A stretch of 64,000 nt of DNA from Diphasiastrum complanatum (taxonomy: Eukaryota > Streptophyta > Lycopodiopsida > Lycopodiales > Lycopodiaceae), in NCBI GenBank assembly GCA_029204225.1, contig CM055096.1, positions 935,001 through 999,000 of the forward strand. The letters are read 5' to 3'. The notes beneath the pieces were generated by a model that was not told where the DNA came from, did no database searches, and was given only the letters and a program-made list of their open reading frames with translations. Position numbers and translations under genes: made by a program. Below are positions 33,190 to 44,129 of the stretch, piece after piece; positions within the stretch are counted from its first letter, which is position 1, and the number at the start of each line of letters is the position of its first letter.

Positions 33190-34610
33190 TGGTGTACCAG
33201 TAATCCATCTTGGATTAGTCATTTTTGCATGTATCCTTGGTATATACTTCTCGTATGTACCTACACATGCCCAATCATGGTTAATTCTTAAAAACCAAGT
33301 TCATATTAATTTTGCATTCCCGCATATATTCTCAATATCATTGGGATTCACTTCTCATATGTACCCACATGCAAATCATGATTGTATAAAAATCTTTAAT
33401 CCCTCTTATATTAGTCTTCTATTTGTCATTCATGGATGTCTTTGGGGTACATCTTGCATATGTACTTGTACTTCCACATGCCAAGCCACAAAACACTAGA
33501 TGAAAAAGTTCATAGTGAATATTCATAATAAAAATAAATCTTTACGCAATAAAAAAAATCTTTATTATTCAAGGCTACATCTAAAAAATTCATAGAATAA
33601 TAGAAACCCACCAATTTGAGGATCAATAAAATGTTTGCTCTCGATGTCAGACTTGTTCTTTTTCCAAGCCTTTGCCCTTAACCTGTGAGCACGAGCCTTT
33701 GAAAGTATAAATCCCTCAAGACATGCCTTTAAACTTTTAGTAATGCCATCTGCTCATTCTTGCTTTCCATTTGAAAGGCACCTACCAAATTTTCATCTAA
33801 TTTGCAAAGGATTCTAAATGCTCATTTGGATATAGCCAATGAGACATTGACACCTAAGCATGAAACCTTCTAATCAAATGTGCACATAGATAGCCAATGA
33901 CGAGCTGTGTGTTTTATGTAATAGCGGGTCATTGCTTGTCCATGTTGCAAGAAGATCCAACTTTTCACCTTTGCATTATGTAGGGGGACGCCCGCTACAC
34001 TCCCTACGCGTCCCCCCCCCCCCATGGGGTGGGAAACTGTTGTCGTGTACCACTTTGTATAGACTCCATTTTGTGAGATGTAACTCAGAGGGCCCAAACA
34101 ATTTGAAATAAAAAAAAGTCAAAATTCTTTCCAAGATCTATATATCTAGAGAAGTGGTGGTGATATTTGCTTTTCTATCCTCAAGGTCTACAAAGTTTGA
34201 TTCAAATTGGGTAGAGCGATAAGCCCTCATTTAGAAATAACATCCATAAGGATCTCAAAGATTTTTTCCTAATATGTGAAAACAATCCTTGAGCCACCTA
34301 TTTCAAAAGCTTTACTAGTCATCACAGCAATCATCTTTGAAGTCAACCATTAGGGCAAGAAGAGCATGGGGCTATCGATTGTAATGGCATGGCAGGCCAA
34401 TGGCTAATTCCACCATGTATGCAAACACCCATGGGCTTGTAGAAGACATTCTGCCATAATTGTTGATAGATGGCTCGTGTAACGAGGTGTTGATGTAAGA
34501 CTAAGCTATGCAAGCATAAATGGCATGCTCATTACTCTTTTGTTGCACCCATTATATAATGCTCTAGCATGTTGATGCACTTTGGTTATTGTGCATGAAA
34601 AGGATATTGT
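33190..34610. other. Gene-free interval
   Basis: No supported gene. Near 33981-34017 a 9-bp perfect inverted repeat, GGGGGACGC...GCGTCCCCC, surrounds a 16-19 nt GC-rich loop and runs into a poly-C tract. Confidence 0.4.
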
Positions 34611-34628
34611 GTGTCTGTGTGTGTGTAT

Positions 34629-34696
<68 letters not shown>

Positions 34697-34697
34697 C
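34611..34697. repeat. Compound microsatellite (TG)n, (TA)n, (GATA)n
   Basis: TGTG units, then an uninterrupted TA run from about 34631 to 34679, then four to five GATA units, followed by degenerate TATAGATA. Confidence 0.98.
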
Positions 34698-34699
34698 AC

Positions 34700-35224
34700 A
34701 TTATCTATGTATATATAGATATAGATATTATACAGCTCTTTGGGCATGTGTAAAACCCACATGCCCTTCATGTGCACATAGGATTGTGATGGCCAAAAAG
34801 TTAAATGGCTAAAATAACAACTCCCACTCCCTGCCTGACAGTATTCCCCCAGAAGCCTCATTCTTTGCAGAGTTTTACCTTTTGTAAGAATGAGCGAGTG
34901 CTAATAACAAGCCTAGCAAACAACTTGACCATATAGAATTGAATCAGCTGAAATTTTAGAAAAATCCGTTAATTAGGCTTCAAAACAAGATTTGCAAGAA
35001 ATTGATCCCTGCAGCCCATGGGCTCAGAGAACAGAGGTTGAGAATTAAGAAAATTGCATCAGGGTGCATATGCATATTGCAAAATAAAGCTGCTTGTTAA
35101 GTTTTTGCCAAATAAAAGTATGTAACTCCACAAAAACCCAATCAAGGACCTCTTTATTTCGAGAAATCACTGTACTGCAAAAGACATAATTTTGTGAAAA
35201 TCAAACAAATCCCCTTTTAACTCT
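34700..35224. other. No gene recognised; region downstream of the host gene
   Basis: No coding signal. A minus-strand AAATAAAG near 35152-35159 could serve as a polyadenylation signal of the gene at 35795-37087, but this is only suggestive. Confidence 0.35.
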
Positions 35225-35690
35225 AAAATATGAATCTCAGAAAATTGGAAGCCAATCACACGTCACCTCAAACCCATTTTGCTGGTAATTCTAGCACTCA
35301 GGGTAATAGTAGCAGAGTCTGCCAATAACAAACAGAAACTTATTTATAGATCACTGACTGAAAATTTCACCAACAGACCATTCAAAAAAGCTTAAAGATT
35401 GTCTACAAGATCAGTTACATTCCTCCAAGCCAGTTAGAGCTATCTATCACTTGACAGAGAGATTGATTGCTACATTCTGGAACTTCCCTCTCCATCTTTT
35501 TAGAAGATGAATCTCGGGAACTGGAAGCTAAACACATGTGGCCTTACTCATTCTGCTGATAAGTTCTAGCACTCAGGGTAACAGCAGCAGAGTTTGCGAA
35601 CAAGAAACTGGACATTCACAAAAGCTTAAAGATCGTCTACAAAAACAGTTATATTCCTTCCAAGCCAGTTAGAGCTATGACTGCACAGAT
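35225..35690. repeat. Direct duplication downstream of the host gene
   Basis: 35225-35455 and 35505-35690 share ATGAATCTC, TTCTAGCACTCAGGGTAA, AAAAGCTTAAAGAT and GCCAGTTAGAGCTAT in the same order and orientation. The left copy has an extra stretch of about 45 bp. The duplication lies within 600 bp of the stop codon of the minus-strand gene and probably falls in its 3' UTR. Confidence 0.8.
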
Positions 35691-35794
35691 GAGCCATCCA
35701 GTAACTGCCGTGATGCTGCAACATTTGTAAGATCACGAGTACACAAAACATTCTGCATTGTTCTTTCTCAGCAAAGATCAAAGTGAAATAACCT

Positions 35795-37087
35795 TCAGAT
35801 AAGCTTATGCTTAACCGTGGAACTTCTTCTGTATGCCATTGGCGAGAGGTAACAGTTCCATCCATCATTTCCCGAGGAATATGGCGAAAGATGGAAAATA
35901 CCGTGTCTACTTTCCATGGCCTTTTTCCTCCTACACTTTCTCATCTGCATAGGACTGGATCTAAAGCTCAATTGACTTTGATCTTTGTAGAATGCCGTAT
36001 GTGCTGGAGATTGATGTGTGGGCCTTCTGTCCTGCTCCACCAGAGTATTTGCTATGCTCCAAGAAGTTGTAGCTCCTCGAAAGTGCTTATCCAGATCTAT
36101 GCCTTGATCTTTTTCGTGACTGTTGTAGCTCGATTTCTTGGTGAAGATCCTCAGGGGAGATCCAATGGCCTTACTCCACACAGGTCTGCCGCCCAGCTGA
36201 CTAACGGACTCTTTAGAGCAAGATTGGTAGGGAAATTTGTGGACTGATTCATGTTTCATCGTTTCTGTGATCCGATCGTAGCATCCGGTGGAGGTAACAG
36301 GTATAACCCTCCTCAATGGATGTGTCTTCTCAAGGTCGGATCTTTGTGATTCCCTGGCGTCAGATCCGTCGCCTCCAAAAGAGCTCACTTTCTTCAGGCT
36401 GCTACTTTTGAAGTCTGAGCTCGAAATTCCCTCTAGCAGTGAGCTTGCCCTCACCAGCCCGGCTGCTGGAGCTGGCAGATCATAGCTTTCTTCAGATTGA
36501 TGGGCTGTGCTGCGAGCCATAGTGGCCTTTGTGCCCGCAAACAATCTCCTGAAAATTGTGGAAGGAGTCCAGACAAATTTGGGCCTCTTTCCAGGCTTTG
36601 GCCCTCGGTCCAATCTCACGGATGAAGACCGAGAGCAGTGTGCTTTCCGCCCTGCCAAAGCAAAGCCTCCCTTTCCGCAGCCGTCAGCAACCTTAAAGCT
36701 CTTATCTTGGCTACAGCTAAGATCCGAATCAGCCATATCTGAGTCAAAATATACCAAACACAATCTTTGATCATCTTCTGTATCACATAGAAACTCCTTG
36801 GAAATTCTTCCACATTGAAGGCCGCCCTTTCCAAGCGACTTGGATCTTTGCCATGCGAACGACCCATCTATAGTGGAAAAGCTTGACAAATCTTTGGATA
36901 GATTGTTGGTTACTCTATTGCTATCTCCTTTAGCAGATTTCTCAGAATTATCTGTGCTTGATTTTCTTGCTTTAGAGGCGCATGTTAAAGCAAGCAGTCT
37001 CTCAGTTAAGCAGGAAGGACAGACTCCACTAGCCTCTTTCCAGTGATGGTCTCTACAAGCTGAGGAACTGCCCGAAATTCTACCCAT
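35795..37087 (-). CDS. Plant protein with N-terminal CxxH...CxxC motif (OCTOPUS/DUF740-like motif)
   Basis: An open frame of 430 codons, the only convincing host gene here. The start is the ATG at 37087, since an in-frame stop lies at 37132-37130 and no ATG precedes it in frame. Residues 11-31 form CRDHHWKEASGVCPSCLTERL: a Cys/His pair (C11, H14), a Cys pair (C23, C26), then L-x-ERL. This resembles the N-terminal motif of plant membrane-associated OCTOPUS-like (DUF740) proteins. The rest is Ser/Lys/Arg-rich with short conserved-looking patches (KFVWTPSTIFRRLF about residues 170-185; a Tyr/Leu/Arg-rich C-terminus YLSPMAYRR). No transmembrane segment, signal peptide or enzyme motif is evident. 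GC content and codon use differ from the mobile DNA around it. Function is not assigned; full-length homology is untested. Confidence 0.72.
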   Translation of the reverse strand: MGRISGSSSACRDHHWKEASGVCPSCLTERLLALTCASKARKSSTDNSEKSAKGDSNRVTNNLSKDLSSFSTIDGSFAWQRSKSLGKGGLQCGRISKEFLCDTEDDQRLCLVYFDSDMADSDLSCSQDKSFKVADGCGKGGFALAGRKAHCSRSSSVRLDRGPKPGKRPKFVWTPSTIFRRLFAGTKATMARSTAHQSEESYDLPAPAAGLVRASSLLEGISSSDFKSSSLKKVSSFGGDGSDARESQRSDLEKTHPLRRVIPVTSTGCYDRITETMKHESVHKFPYQSCSKESVSQLGGRPVWSKAIGSPLRIFTKKSSYNSHEKDQGIDLDKHFRGATTSWSIANTLVEQDRRPTHQSPAHTAFYKDQSQLSFRSSPMQMRKCRRKKAMESRHGIFHLSPYSSGNDGWNCYLSPMAYRRSSTVKHKLI

Positions 37088-37160
37088 CTTCAAACCTAAG
37101 CCTTCCTTTGTCAAGTCATGAAGTAAAAATCAGCTCTATATTTCACACTCTCTAGGAATT

Positions 37161-37334
37161 CTAAACAACTGTTAGATAGAGGCTGTACAGTGTCACACTC
37201 TCTGAGATCCTACTGCAGGATCGGATCTTATTGCTTACCATAACATCTCTCCCAACAAGACAAATGCTCTCACCTCTCCCAAAAGACCCAAACACAGGCA
37301 GCAGCATCTCATACAAACTATTGCAACTCTGCAT
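37161..37334 (-). CDS. Possible upstream ORF in the 5' leader of the host gene
   Basis: 57 codons from an ATG at 37334 to a TAG at 37161, on the same strand and 73 bp upstream of the main ATG. It begins MQSCNSLYEMLLPVFGSFG. A tiny second upstream ORF (ATG, one codon, TGA) lies at 37120-37112. Neither is known to be translated. A GTAAGC inside the longer one could instead be a splice donor of a leader intron. Confidence 0.3.
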   Translation of the reverse strand: MQSCNSLYEMLLPVFGSFGRGESICLVGRDVMVSNKIRSCSRISESVTLYSLYLTVV

Positions 37335-37339
37335 TTCCT

Positions 37340-38076
37340 GCTAACAAAGTATATACACAGTAGTTAGAGTCTATATCATGCAATCGTACATCTACACAAA
37401 ATTCCCCAGCTACAACAGAAACGACAGCCAAAAAGAAGCTGATCTATACCGGCTATACATCATCTCATTCTTCTTCTTCGTCCTGAGGTTACGGTTTGTT
37501 TGTGCCCTCTTATTTGTTAGACCTGGCTGGACTCTGGAGGCTGGATCACGCAATATGGGGTTGATGGATGCTAAAGTTGGCATTAACCCACCTCACACAA
37601 ATCCTTGAAATAGCCTCATCATCATACCAAAATTGCATTACTTCTAGCCTGCCTACAAGGTGGGCCATAGCTGGAATGCCTTGAGGCCCTTGGCCCTGGG
37701 CTTGCTGATCTTGCCATAGCTTTTGCCTTGACCGTCACAGTCAAGGCTCTTAATAGCACCCTATCTTGTATGCCCACCCACTTAGATCTCAGCCACGTGT
37801 CAAAACTATTACAAAAGTGTTGCAATTCATTTGCTTATTTACACGTGGATATATCTGAATGGCAGTAAGATGGTGTTTGTGTAAATGTTGTTGTTAGAGA
37901 CTTAGATAGTGACTAGGCCTCTATATGGAAAGAAGAGCTTTTTTGTTTATGAAATCTCGTGCAATCCAGGTACCAATAAATGTTTAGGTTTAGGGTTGAA
38001 GTCAATCCTGGCACACGCATCTGAGTGTTTCATGTTTTAGATCTAGGGTAAAGTCCAGGCAAAGTTGTGAGCCAAT
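37340..38076. other. Presumed promoter side of the host gene
   Basis: No gene seen. The region lies upstream of the minus-strand gene. Short open frames on either strand have no support. Confidence 0.35.
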
Positions 38077-39690
38077 GCTAGGAGAAATCGGCAAAGTCTA
38101 GGAATGGAATCGGCAAGTGTTCTCAAAACCCAATATTATTAAATATTTGACAATTTTTTACACAAGCATATAAGCCCTTTTACGAGTAAAAGTCTTCAAA
38201 AAATTGATAAGTTCTATAAAATGCAAGTGTTTTGAGCATAACTCAAAAGAGGTTTTCCGAGCACTATTGTGAGCTCTCCTAAGGGTGGGAGTACTTAATC
38301 ACTACAACTTCAAAGTCAAGGTTTCTTGGGCAAAGTCAAATAGTGAATTGTCCAAGCATGCTTATGGGACTGTTTATGCGGTTTGCAAAGCTTGTGAATG
38401 AGGGCCTTCCGCCTTGGGAGGCAAAAGGCCCAATGGCAATCATGGCTTTCCCTTGCACAATGCCATGTGCAAATTATTAATTTTTGCATGGTTCGATTTT
38501 AGTATTTGGCGCAAAAAAATTTTTGATTTCTTTTCTAATAAAATGTGATGTCTGATGGCAAGTTGCCACATGGCACACACATTCTTTCAAAAGTTGAATG
38601 TGCATGTGCCTCGTCACTGATTGTCCACACGCCAATCACATTTGTCATGCATTATGTCAACTTTTTATTGCGTGTCCACTTGAGAATTGTAATGGAAAAG
38701 ACTCACAAAAAAATTTAGTTTCTAATTCACATAAATTTTTTGCTTATGTAGGTTAGGTGCCTTTAGAATACAAAGAAAAGTTGAGTGTCTCCCATGTCTC
38801 CCATTACACTTAGATGCAAGTTTGGGGATAATCTTCTATGAAAAAACCAAAAAAAAAAAATAGAGTGGGGAGAAAGGTCTTAGATAGAGGGTATGAACTT
38901 TATGCATCATTTGGAGCTCACCATAAAATTATTAAAAAAAAAAGTGAAACTTTTACATATTGAGGTTGGACTTTTAAGTATAGCTCTTGAGCTAATACTC
39001 CTATAGAGAGAAGGGCCTTTTGAATAGCTTATAGAAGTAAATGAAGTAAATAATTGTGTAGGGAGAACTCTAAAATCCTAAATTTTAATGATTAGTGATG
39101 CTATAAAGCCAATTATATTTACTGTGAATACATTTGCACACAATCTAATTCTAATTTTATTTTTAATTTCGTTTCAAGTAAAAGCCAATTATGTTTAATA
39201 TCAATACATTTGCACATAATCTAATTTTAGTTTTGATTTTGTTTTTAGTAAAAGAATTATGTTCATTGATTACCCAATTTCAAAGGACAATGACATCATC
39301 AAGAGAATGTATTGAAATGGAAGTTATCGTTAAAAAACTTGCATTTTTAAGCTTCCCAATTTTTTGTTGACAATTTTTGTGGAAGGGTTTATATGCTTGT
39401 ATAAAAATCCCTCAAATATTTAAAGATTTTAGTTTTTGAGAAAACATGTCGATTCCATTCTCGTACTGTGCCGATTTTGCTCCAGTTTCTTTTCAACTCA
39501 AACTCATCTCGCCGGATCGAGCTCATTGGGAATCGACAAACTTATAAGAATGGAACCGGCAAGTTTCACAAAAATCAACATCATATACAACAAGCATATA
39601 TAGCTTTTCATAAGTAAAAGTCTTCAAAAACTAAAGTTCCATAAAATGCAGGTTTTTTGAACTCAAAAGAGGTTTCCCAGGAGTGTATTG
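38077..39690. repeat. Inverted and direct repeat cluster
   Basis: A ~105-bp segment at 38077-38180 (GGAATGGAATCGGCAAGT, TTAAATATTTGA, CAAGCATATAAGCCC) recurs inverted at 39384-39488. A longer direct copy of 38101-38265 is found at about 39550-39685 (AGTAAAAGTCTTCAAAAA, AACTCAAAAGAGGTTT). The inverted pair encloses 1.2 kb of gene-free AT-rich DNA, which could be a TIR-type non-autonomous element; no transposase or target duplication was found. Confidence 0.65.
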
Positions 39691-39838
39691 TTGAAAGAAT
39701 GTCTTAACATAGATTGCATATTCAATGGTATTAAGAGCGCTAACCAGGCCTAAGAAATAGGCCTTGTTTTTCCCCAAAACACAGGGCGGCAAGCTCCAAT
39801 AGTGACGGGGATAGGCAGGACAAGTCATAAAAGTTAGG

Positions 39839-39842
<4 letters not shown>

Positions 39843-39871
<29 letters not shown>
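39843..39871. repeat. (GA)n microsatellite
   Basis: About 14 GA units followed by GTGTGTGT. Confidence 0.97.
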
Positions 39872-39873
<2 letters not shown>

Positions 39874-40160
39874 TGTGTTTTTGCAGATGAAGGAGTGCAG
39901 AAACGGCCTTGCGCTGCGGTCCAAGTCCACGAAAACGTTGTCTGCCGTTGGCTGAGGAGACGTACAATTGTGCTGCGTGTCTCCCATGTGCAGTTTTGGC
40001 TTTTCTCGTCCGTCACTTCCTTCTTCTCAACAGCTGGCGGCTGGCCCTTCTTCTATACGCGAGACCGAGAGCAGCCTCCCTCCCTCCCTCCTGAATCCTC
40101 ATACGCGTATTACGCAGCATGAAGGAAAAGTATACGTCCTTTGAAGATAAAGTATATGGC
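39874..40160. other. Locally GC/CpG-rich segment
   Basis: Richer in G+C and CpG than the flanks, with TCCCTCCCTCCCTCC near 40077. Both strands have short open frames (for example 39871-40122 plus) that I do not recognise. It could be a promoter, first exon or leader, but no downstream gene was found to support this. Confidence 0.35.
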
Positions 40161-40199
40161 GTAGGCCCTAAACCCAAAATCTCCAAAATCCAAGGGGCG

Positions 40200-42180
40200 T
40201 TGCACTGCAAAGGTTACCTCTCCCTTCAAATTAAGGCAAATAAATTTACTGAATGTTACAGAATGAAGTCCACTTTACATACTTGAATGAATAGATCAAA
40301 TCTTGTGTGTAAGCATTTTAAGCGTCTTAGTAATTCTGTCTTGAAATACGTTCTAAATGGCTTAAGACTTTGGGCACATCTCATTGGAAGGCAAAATGAC
40401 CACCACCATATCAAGTTGAATAGTACATAAAATGATAATCTTCATCCCAAAAGAAAGCTTTGTGTTAGATTTTAAGGTTTCAATATAAAATCAACCATTA
40501 TATGCAACACCTCAAAATATCAATGCCATGTAAATGATGACCCAAGACCTCATCCAAATGCTTGACAGATTCAAGGACTAACCCCAACCGTGAAGGCATT
40601 CACCAATACTTTAGACTTATCTATAATGTCTTTCTGGTCAATTGTTGAAATTGGAGTTTCAATGATTAGTTTAGAGATTTGTCCACTTCCAAGTTCCTAT
40701 AACAAATTAAGAAATCAGCTAGTTCTAAAAATTATGAATTATATATACTGTTTTACCAAATTCATTCAAGTGTTGCAATTTATATTGTACGTTTGAAATT
40801 TTACAAGCAAACTCATTCATCACCATTGGATGAAGCAAACTTATCCAACACGATGCTCATGGGAGAATATTAAACTACCATTGGACAAAATTTGAAATGT
40901 GCATTTTCTTTCCAAAATTGGAGGATATATGTATGTCCTTGATGGGAGAATAGAAAACCGCCATTGCAATGTGGCCAGGCCACTTGGGCTGTGGGCTTGC
41001 ACACCCATCTTCGAATCCATGCATATAACTTGAATGGTGTTGAATACTCCTCTTTGAGGTAAATTTGATGATGGACAATGTTTGAAGATTTGGTGTTAAA
41101 GTATTCCCTTCAAGTTTGAAAGCTCTCATTTTGTAATTTTCGAGACCACAAGATGTTGTGGAACTGTTTTATCGTGCCTTGTGATATCAGTTTATAAGTT
41201 GTAAATATTGATAAGAAACATAAAAATGATTTGCAAACGTTCATAATCATCTAGTTAAAAGTAGTCATCTAAAAAAAATGGATCATTCGCACTTTTCTAA
41301 TAAAAACCAATTTCGTATCCACAAAAGCACATGGTAAATCTTGCCTACACCACAAGTGAAAACCTCAGTAAAAAGTGGTTATGCCTAGATGTGGGTGTAT
41401 AACATACACAACCGACATAATGATGCTATTGCAAATAAGTGGTAACAAAATAAGAAAAGATCCTACATGTTAAAATCCTCAACGACTAAACTTTGTTTTT
41501 CGATCATGTATTGCAATCATGTAGACAAACGTGACAAAGTAAGTTGGACGAGTTTAGTTAGGTAAATATCTACTTACTGGAATTGATAATTTCAATATTT
41601 TCAGTAATTAATAGGATCATCTATTCACTGAGATGTTGACCTTGTGCCCATCCAAATGGTTTTTATAAGTTTTCAATCAAAGTGCATGACTAATTTTATT
41701 AGGATCATCTCATTGTCTATATATAACATTTTGTTTTCTCTTTTAGTTGGAAGGTTTTGTTCTTTTCTGGATCTAAATATAACATTTGGCCCTCCTTGGC
41801 CAATGTTGAGCCAAATTATGGCTCTTGGCATAAAGAAATATTAAAATGTGTTAAGGCACGAAATCTTACGTAGTGTAATAAAATACGATAACATGGTTAG
41901 TGGATCATTTGTCCTATATACTCTAAAGCTAAGATTTAGTTCAATGATCTGTAGTTGAGTTTTATGGATAATGTCTAGATAACAATGCTTGGGAATCTAT
42001 TGAAACATTCAAAATAGTTATGGCATGAGCTATAGGATAATGTAGGAGATCATTGAATGTTCCACAAAAATTGAGGTATTTAGAAGAGAACTATTTGTTG
42101 CACACATGAGGATCTTTGTAGCGTAAATAAAAATGTGTTTGGATTTACAAGAACTTGTAGCTTACAAAAAGAATTGTTAC
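40200..42180. other. Gene-free interval
   Basis: Nothing recognised in about 2 kb. Open frames are short, AT-rich and without motifs. Confidence 0.5.
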
Positions 42181-42189
42181 ACTTGGGCG

Positions 42190-42475
42190 AGGCATATTGT
42201 TGAACATGTTATTTTGCTACCATCAATATGCAAGAGATGGTTCCATATGGATTTTTTTTCGAGATCAATAACTAACTATTCAATCAAAATGGCAATTCAC
42301 TAGTTGGTGTGACCACTATAAACAAGTTCTCTCATCCTTAACATTTGGCAATGTTGTTGGCTCAATAATGATTTGTAGTATTGGTGAGCTTCCTCTCTTG
42401 TATCATATTCATAGGGAGTAAATGGGCCTTGAGCAACTAATGTAAATGGTAAGCACATATGCATGTTCAAAAGCT
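42190..42475 (-). repeat. Repeat family Y, second copy
   Basis: Reverse complement of 27555-27830 with scattered differences. On the minus strand it continues in frame from the Copia gag at 42476, reading FTLVAQGPFTPYEYDTREEA and ending in a stop at 42300. The in-frame fusion is probably accidental. Confidence 0.75.
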
Positions 42476-42722
42476 TGTTCTCATGCCTTGACTCTTCAGC
42501 TGTAAGAACACCTTGCAATGCCTCCAAGCTTGGTAGCTCTTCCTTGATAGCATAGGATTGGACAATATTGTCATAATCATCTTTCAAGCCATTGAGTATG
42601 ACTTGAACTAGCTCACTTTGTTTGATAGGATCTCCAATACAAGCAAGCTCCCTTTGGATGTCTTTGACTCTCAATACATAATTGGTTGCACTCTCATCAC
42701 TCCTTTGATAGCTTTGGAATAT
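42476..42722 (-). pseudogene. Copia gag fragment, same family as 14568-15702
   Basis: Minus strand YQRSDESATNYVLRVKDIQR, then VQVILNGLKDDYDNIVQSYA and LEALQGVLTAEESRHENKLL. It corresponds to 14887-15143 on the opposite strand. It is cut at both ends: against repeat Y at 42476 and against the chromovirus LTR at 42722. Confidence 0.88.
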
Positions 42723-42930
42723 TTTAATCCTTGCTAGGTCTCATGTGCCCTATCTATATGAATCCATGCTCATTTACATTGCTTTGTACTCTTCTTTTCA
42801 TTACTAATGTGATTCCATTGAGATCTCGTTGTTTCTAGCTTTCTATGGATATGCTATCTTGAATGATTTGCACTTTTCTTGCTCTTAGCTTTACTTCCAT
42901 TGTAATTGCTATTTGCTTAGATCTGGCACA
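42723..42930 (+). repeat. Chromovirus LTR fragment (inverted copy)
   Basis: Reverse complement of 14010-14190 with a small insertion near 42755. It ends ...TCTGGCACA at 42930, 10 bp before the PBS, exactly as in the 14-kb copy. Confidence 0.88.
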
Positions 42931-42940
42931 TAATATTTCT

Positions 42941-42952
42941 TGGTATCAGAGC
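42941..42952 (+). promoter_or_regulatory. Primer binding site in the inverted chromovirus fragment
   Basis: TGGTATCAGAGC, identical to the element-strand PBS at 13999-13988. Confidence 0.92.
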
Positions 42953-43757
42953 ATAGATCCATGATTCATGATGATTCTATGAGAATTCCATTAGATTTGA
43001 TGAGTTTATTGTTTTTGTAGCTTTCTTTTTGCTAGTTTTTAACTTTGAAATTTTCAGTTATGTTTAGACAAATTTTTGACATTCAATTTCGTTTTTCATT
43101 TCTAATTTGATTCCATGGATTTGTAGAGCTTTTTTCAGCTTTGATTTTCACCAATTTTCAAGCCAATTGGATAAGAGATGCAAAAGTTATTGCACTTTTC
43201 CCAAGAGCTATCAAAATAGGTGACTAGGATTTTGCTTTCACTTGATTTGAATTTTTCAGATCTGATCTGAGTTTTAATTTCTAGTTTCTATCCATAGGAT
43301 TTTAAAACATTGTCTTAGCTTTGATCTGATCCATATGACAGGTCATTTGGATTGGTATCCAAAAAGTCATGACAAATCTTGATTTGTAGCTCTAGTTTTG
43401 TTAGTTTTCTTTCTTCAAAAATTTTAGTCCTGTTCTGCTGTTAATTCGACCTACTAAATCACATTTAATCATTGATCTGATACTATAACCTGATAGATCT
43501 TGTTTTCAGATTTTTAGAGGTACTGAGTTTGTTTGATTTGGATCAATATTGAGTAAGTTATGATCAAATTTGTGGAGATGGGTCAGAATTGCCAGAATTT
43601 TGAATTTTTTTGGTGTGGATTCTTTCCAAGTGAGAGACAAGCACTTCAGTTTTCAATTTTGAAGTTTCATGTCCTTTGTAATTTTTCTCAATTTTTTCAA
43701 TTCGAAGTTTGATTAAAAAAAAAAAACCAAACCTAACCCTACCTACCTACAGCCCTA

Positions 43758-43808
<51 letters not shown>

Positions 43809-44104
43809 GTAGAGATCACGATCCTCCTGCTATGCTTTGCGTTTCTGAATGGATTGCCTAGTTTCTGGGTTGTTGTTGCTCGTCTGCCTACGATCAGCGA
43901 AAGCGAAGCTTTTTTTACTTTTTGAGAGCTCTATCTTGTTTGCCCACGATCCTTTTCCTTACAAAGCAAATTGTGTGGAAGAGCTTCGTGTTTCTGCGAT
44001 GGCGTACTAGAGCTTGTCGCATTCCTGTGCGCTTTCTTCCTTGGCATTGGAACGTGCAAGCTATTTGATCACTTGTTTATTTGTGTAATAATTCTTGTAC
44101 TTCT
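42953..44104 (+). repeat. Chromovirus leader (inverted copy)
   Basis: Reverse complement of 13987-12833, including the CT tract at 43760-43807 (AG at 13132-13180). The copies diverge by substitutions. Homology stops at about 44104, before gag proper. The open frames 43971-44159 and 44122-44355 are not real genes. Confidence 0.9.
43760..43807. repeat. (CT)n microsatellite
   Basis: About 23 uninterrupted TC units, counterpart of the AG tract at 13132. Confidence 0.98.
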
Positions 44105-44129
44105 CATAGACTTCCACACTAGTGCAGCT

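Noticed and set aside
34631-34861. 76-codon frame over the TA microsatellite
   Set aside because: It is a translation of simple repeat sequence.
36288-37046. Plus-strand open frames opposite the host gene
   Set aside because: They are antisense shadows of the 430-codon frame and carry no motifs.
42300-42674. 124-codon open frame joining Copia gag to repeat Y
   Set aside because: The second half is not Copia. Both halves occur elsewhere separately, so the fusion is accidental.
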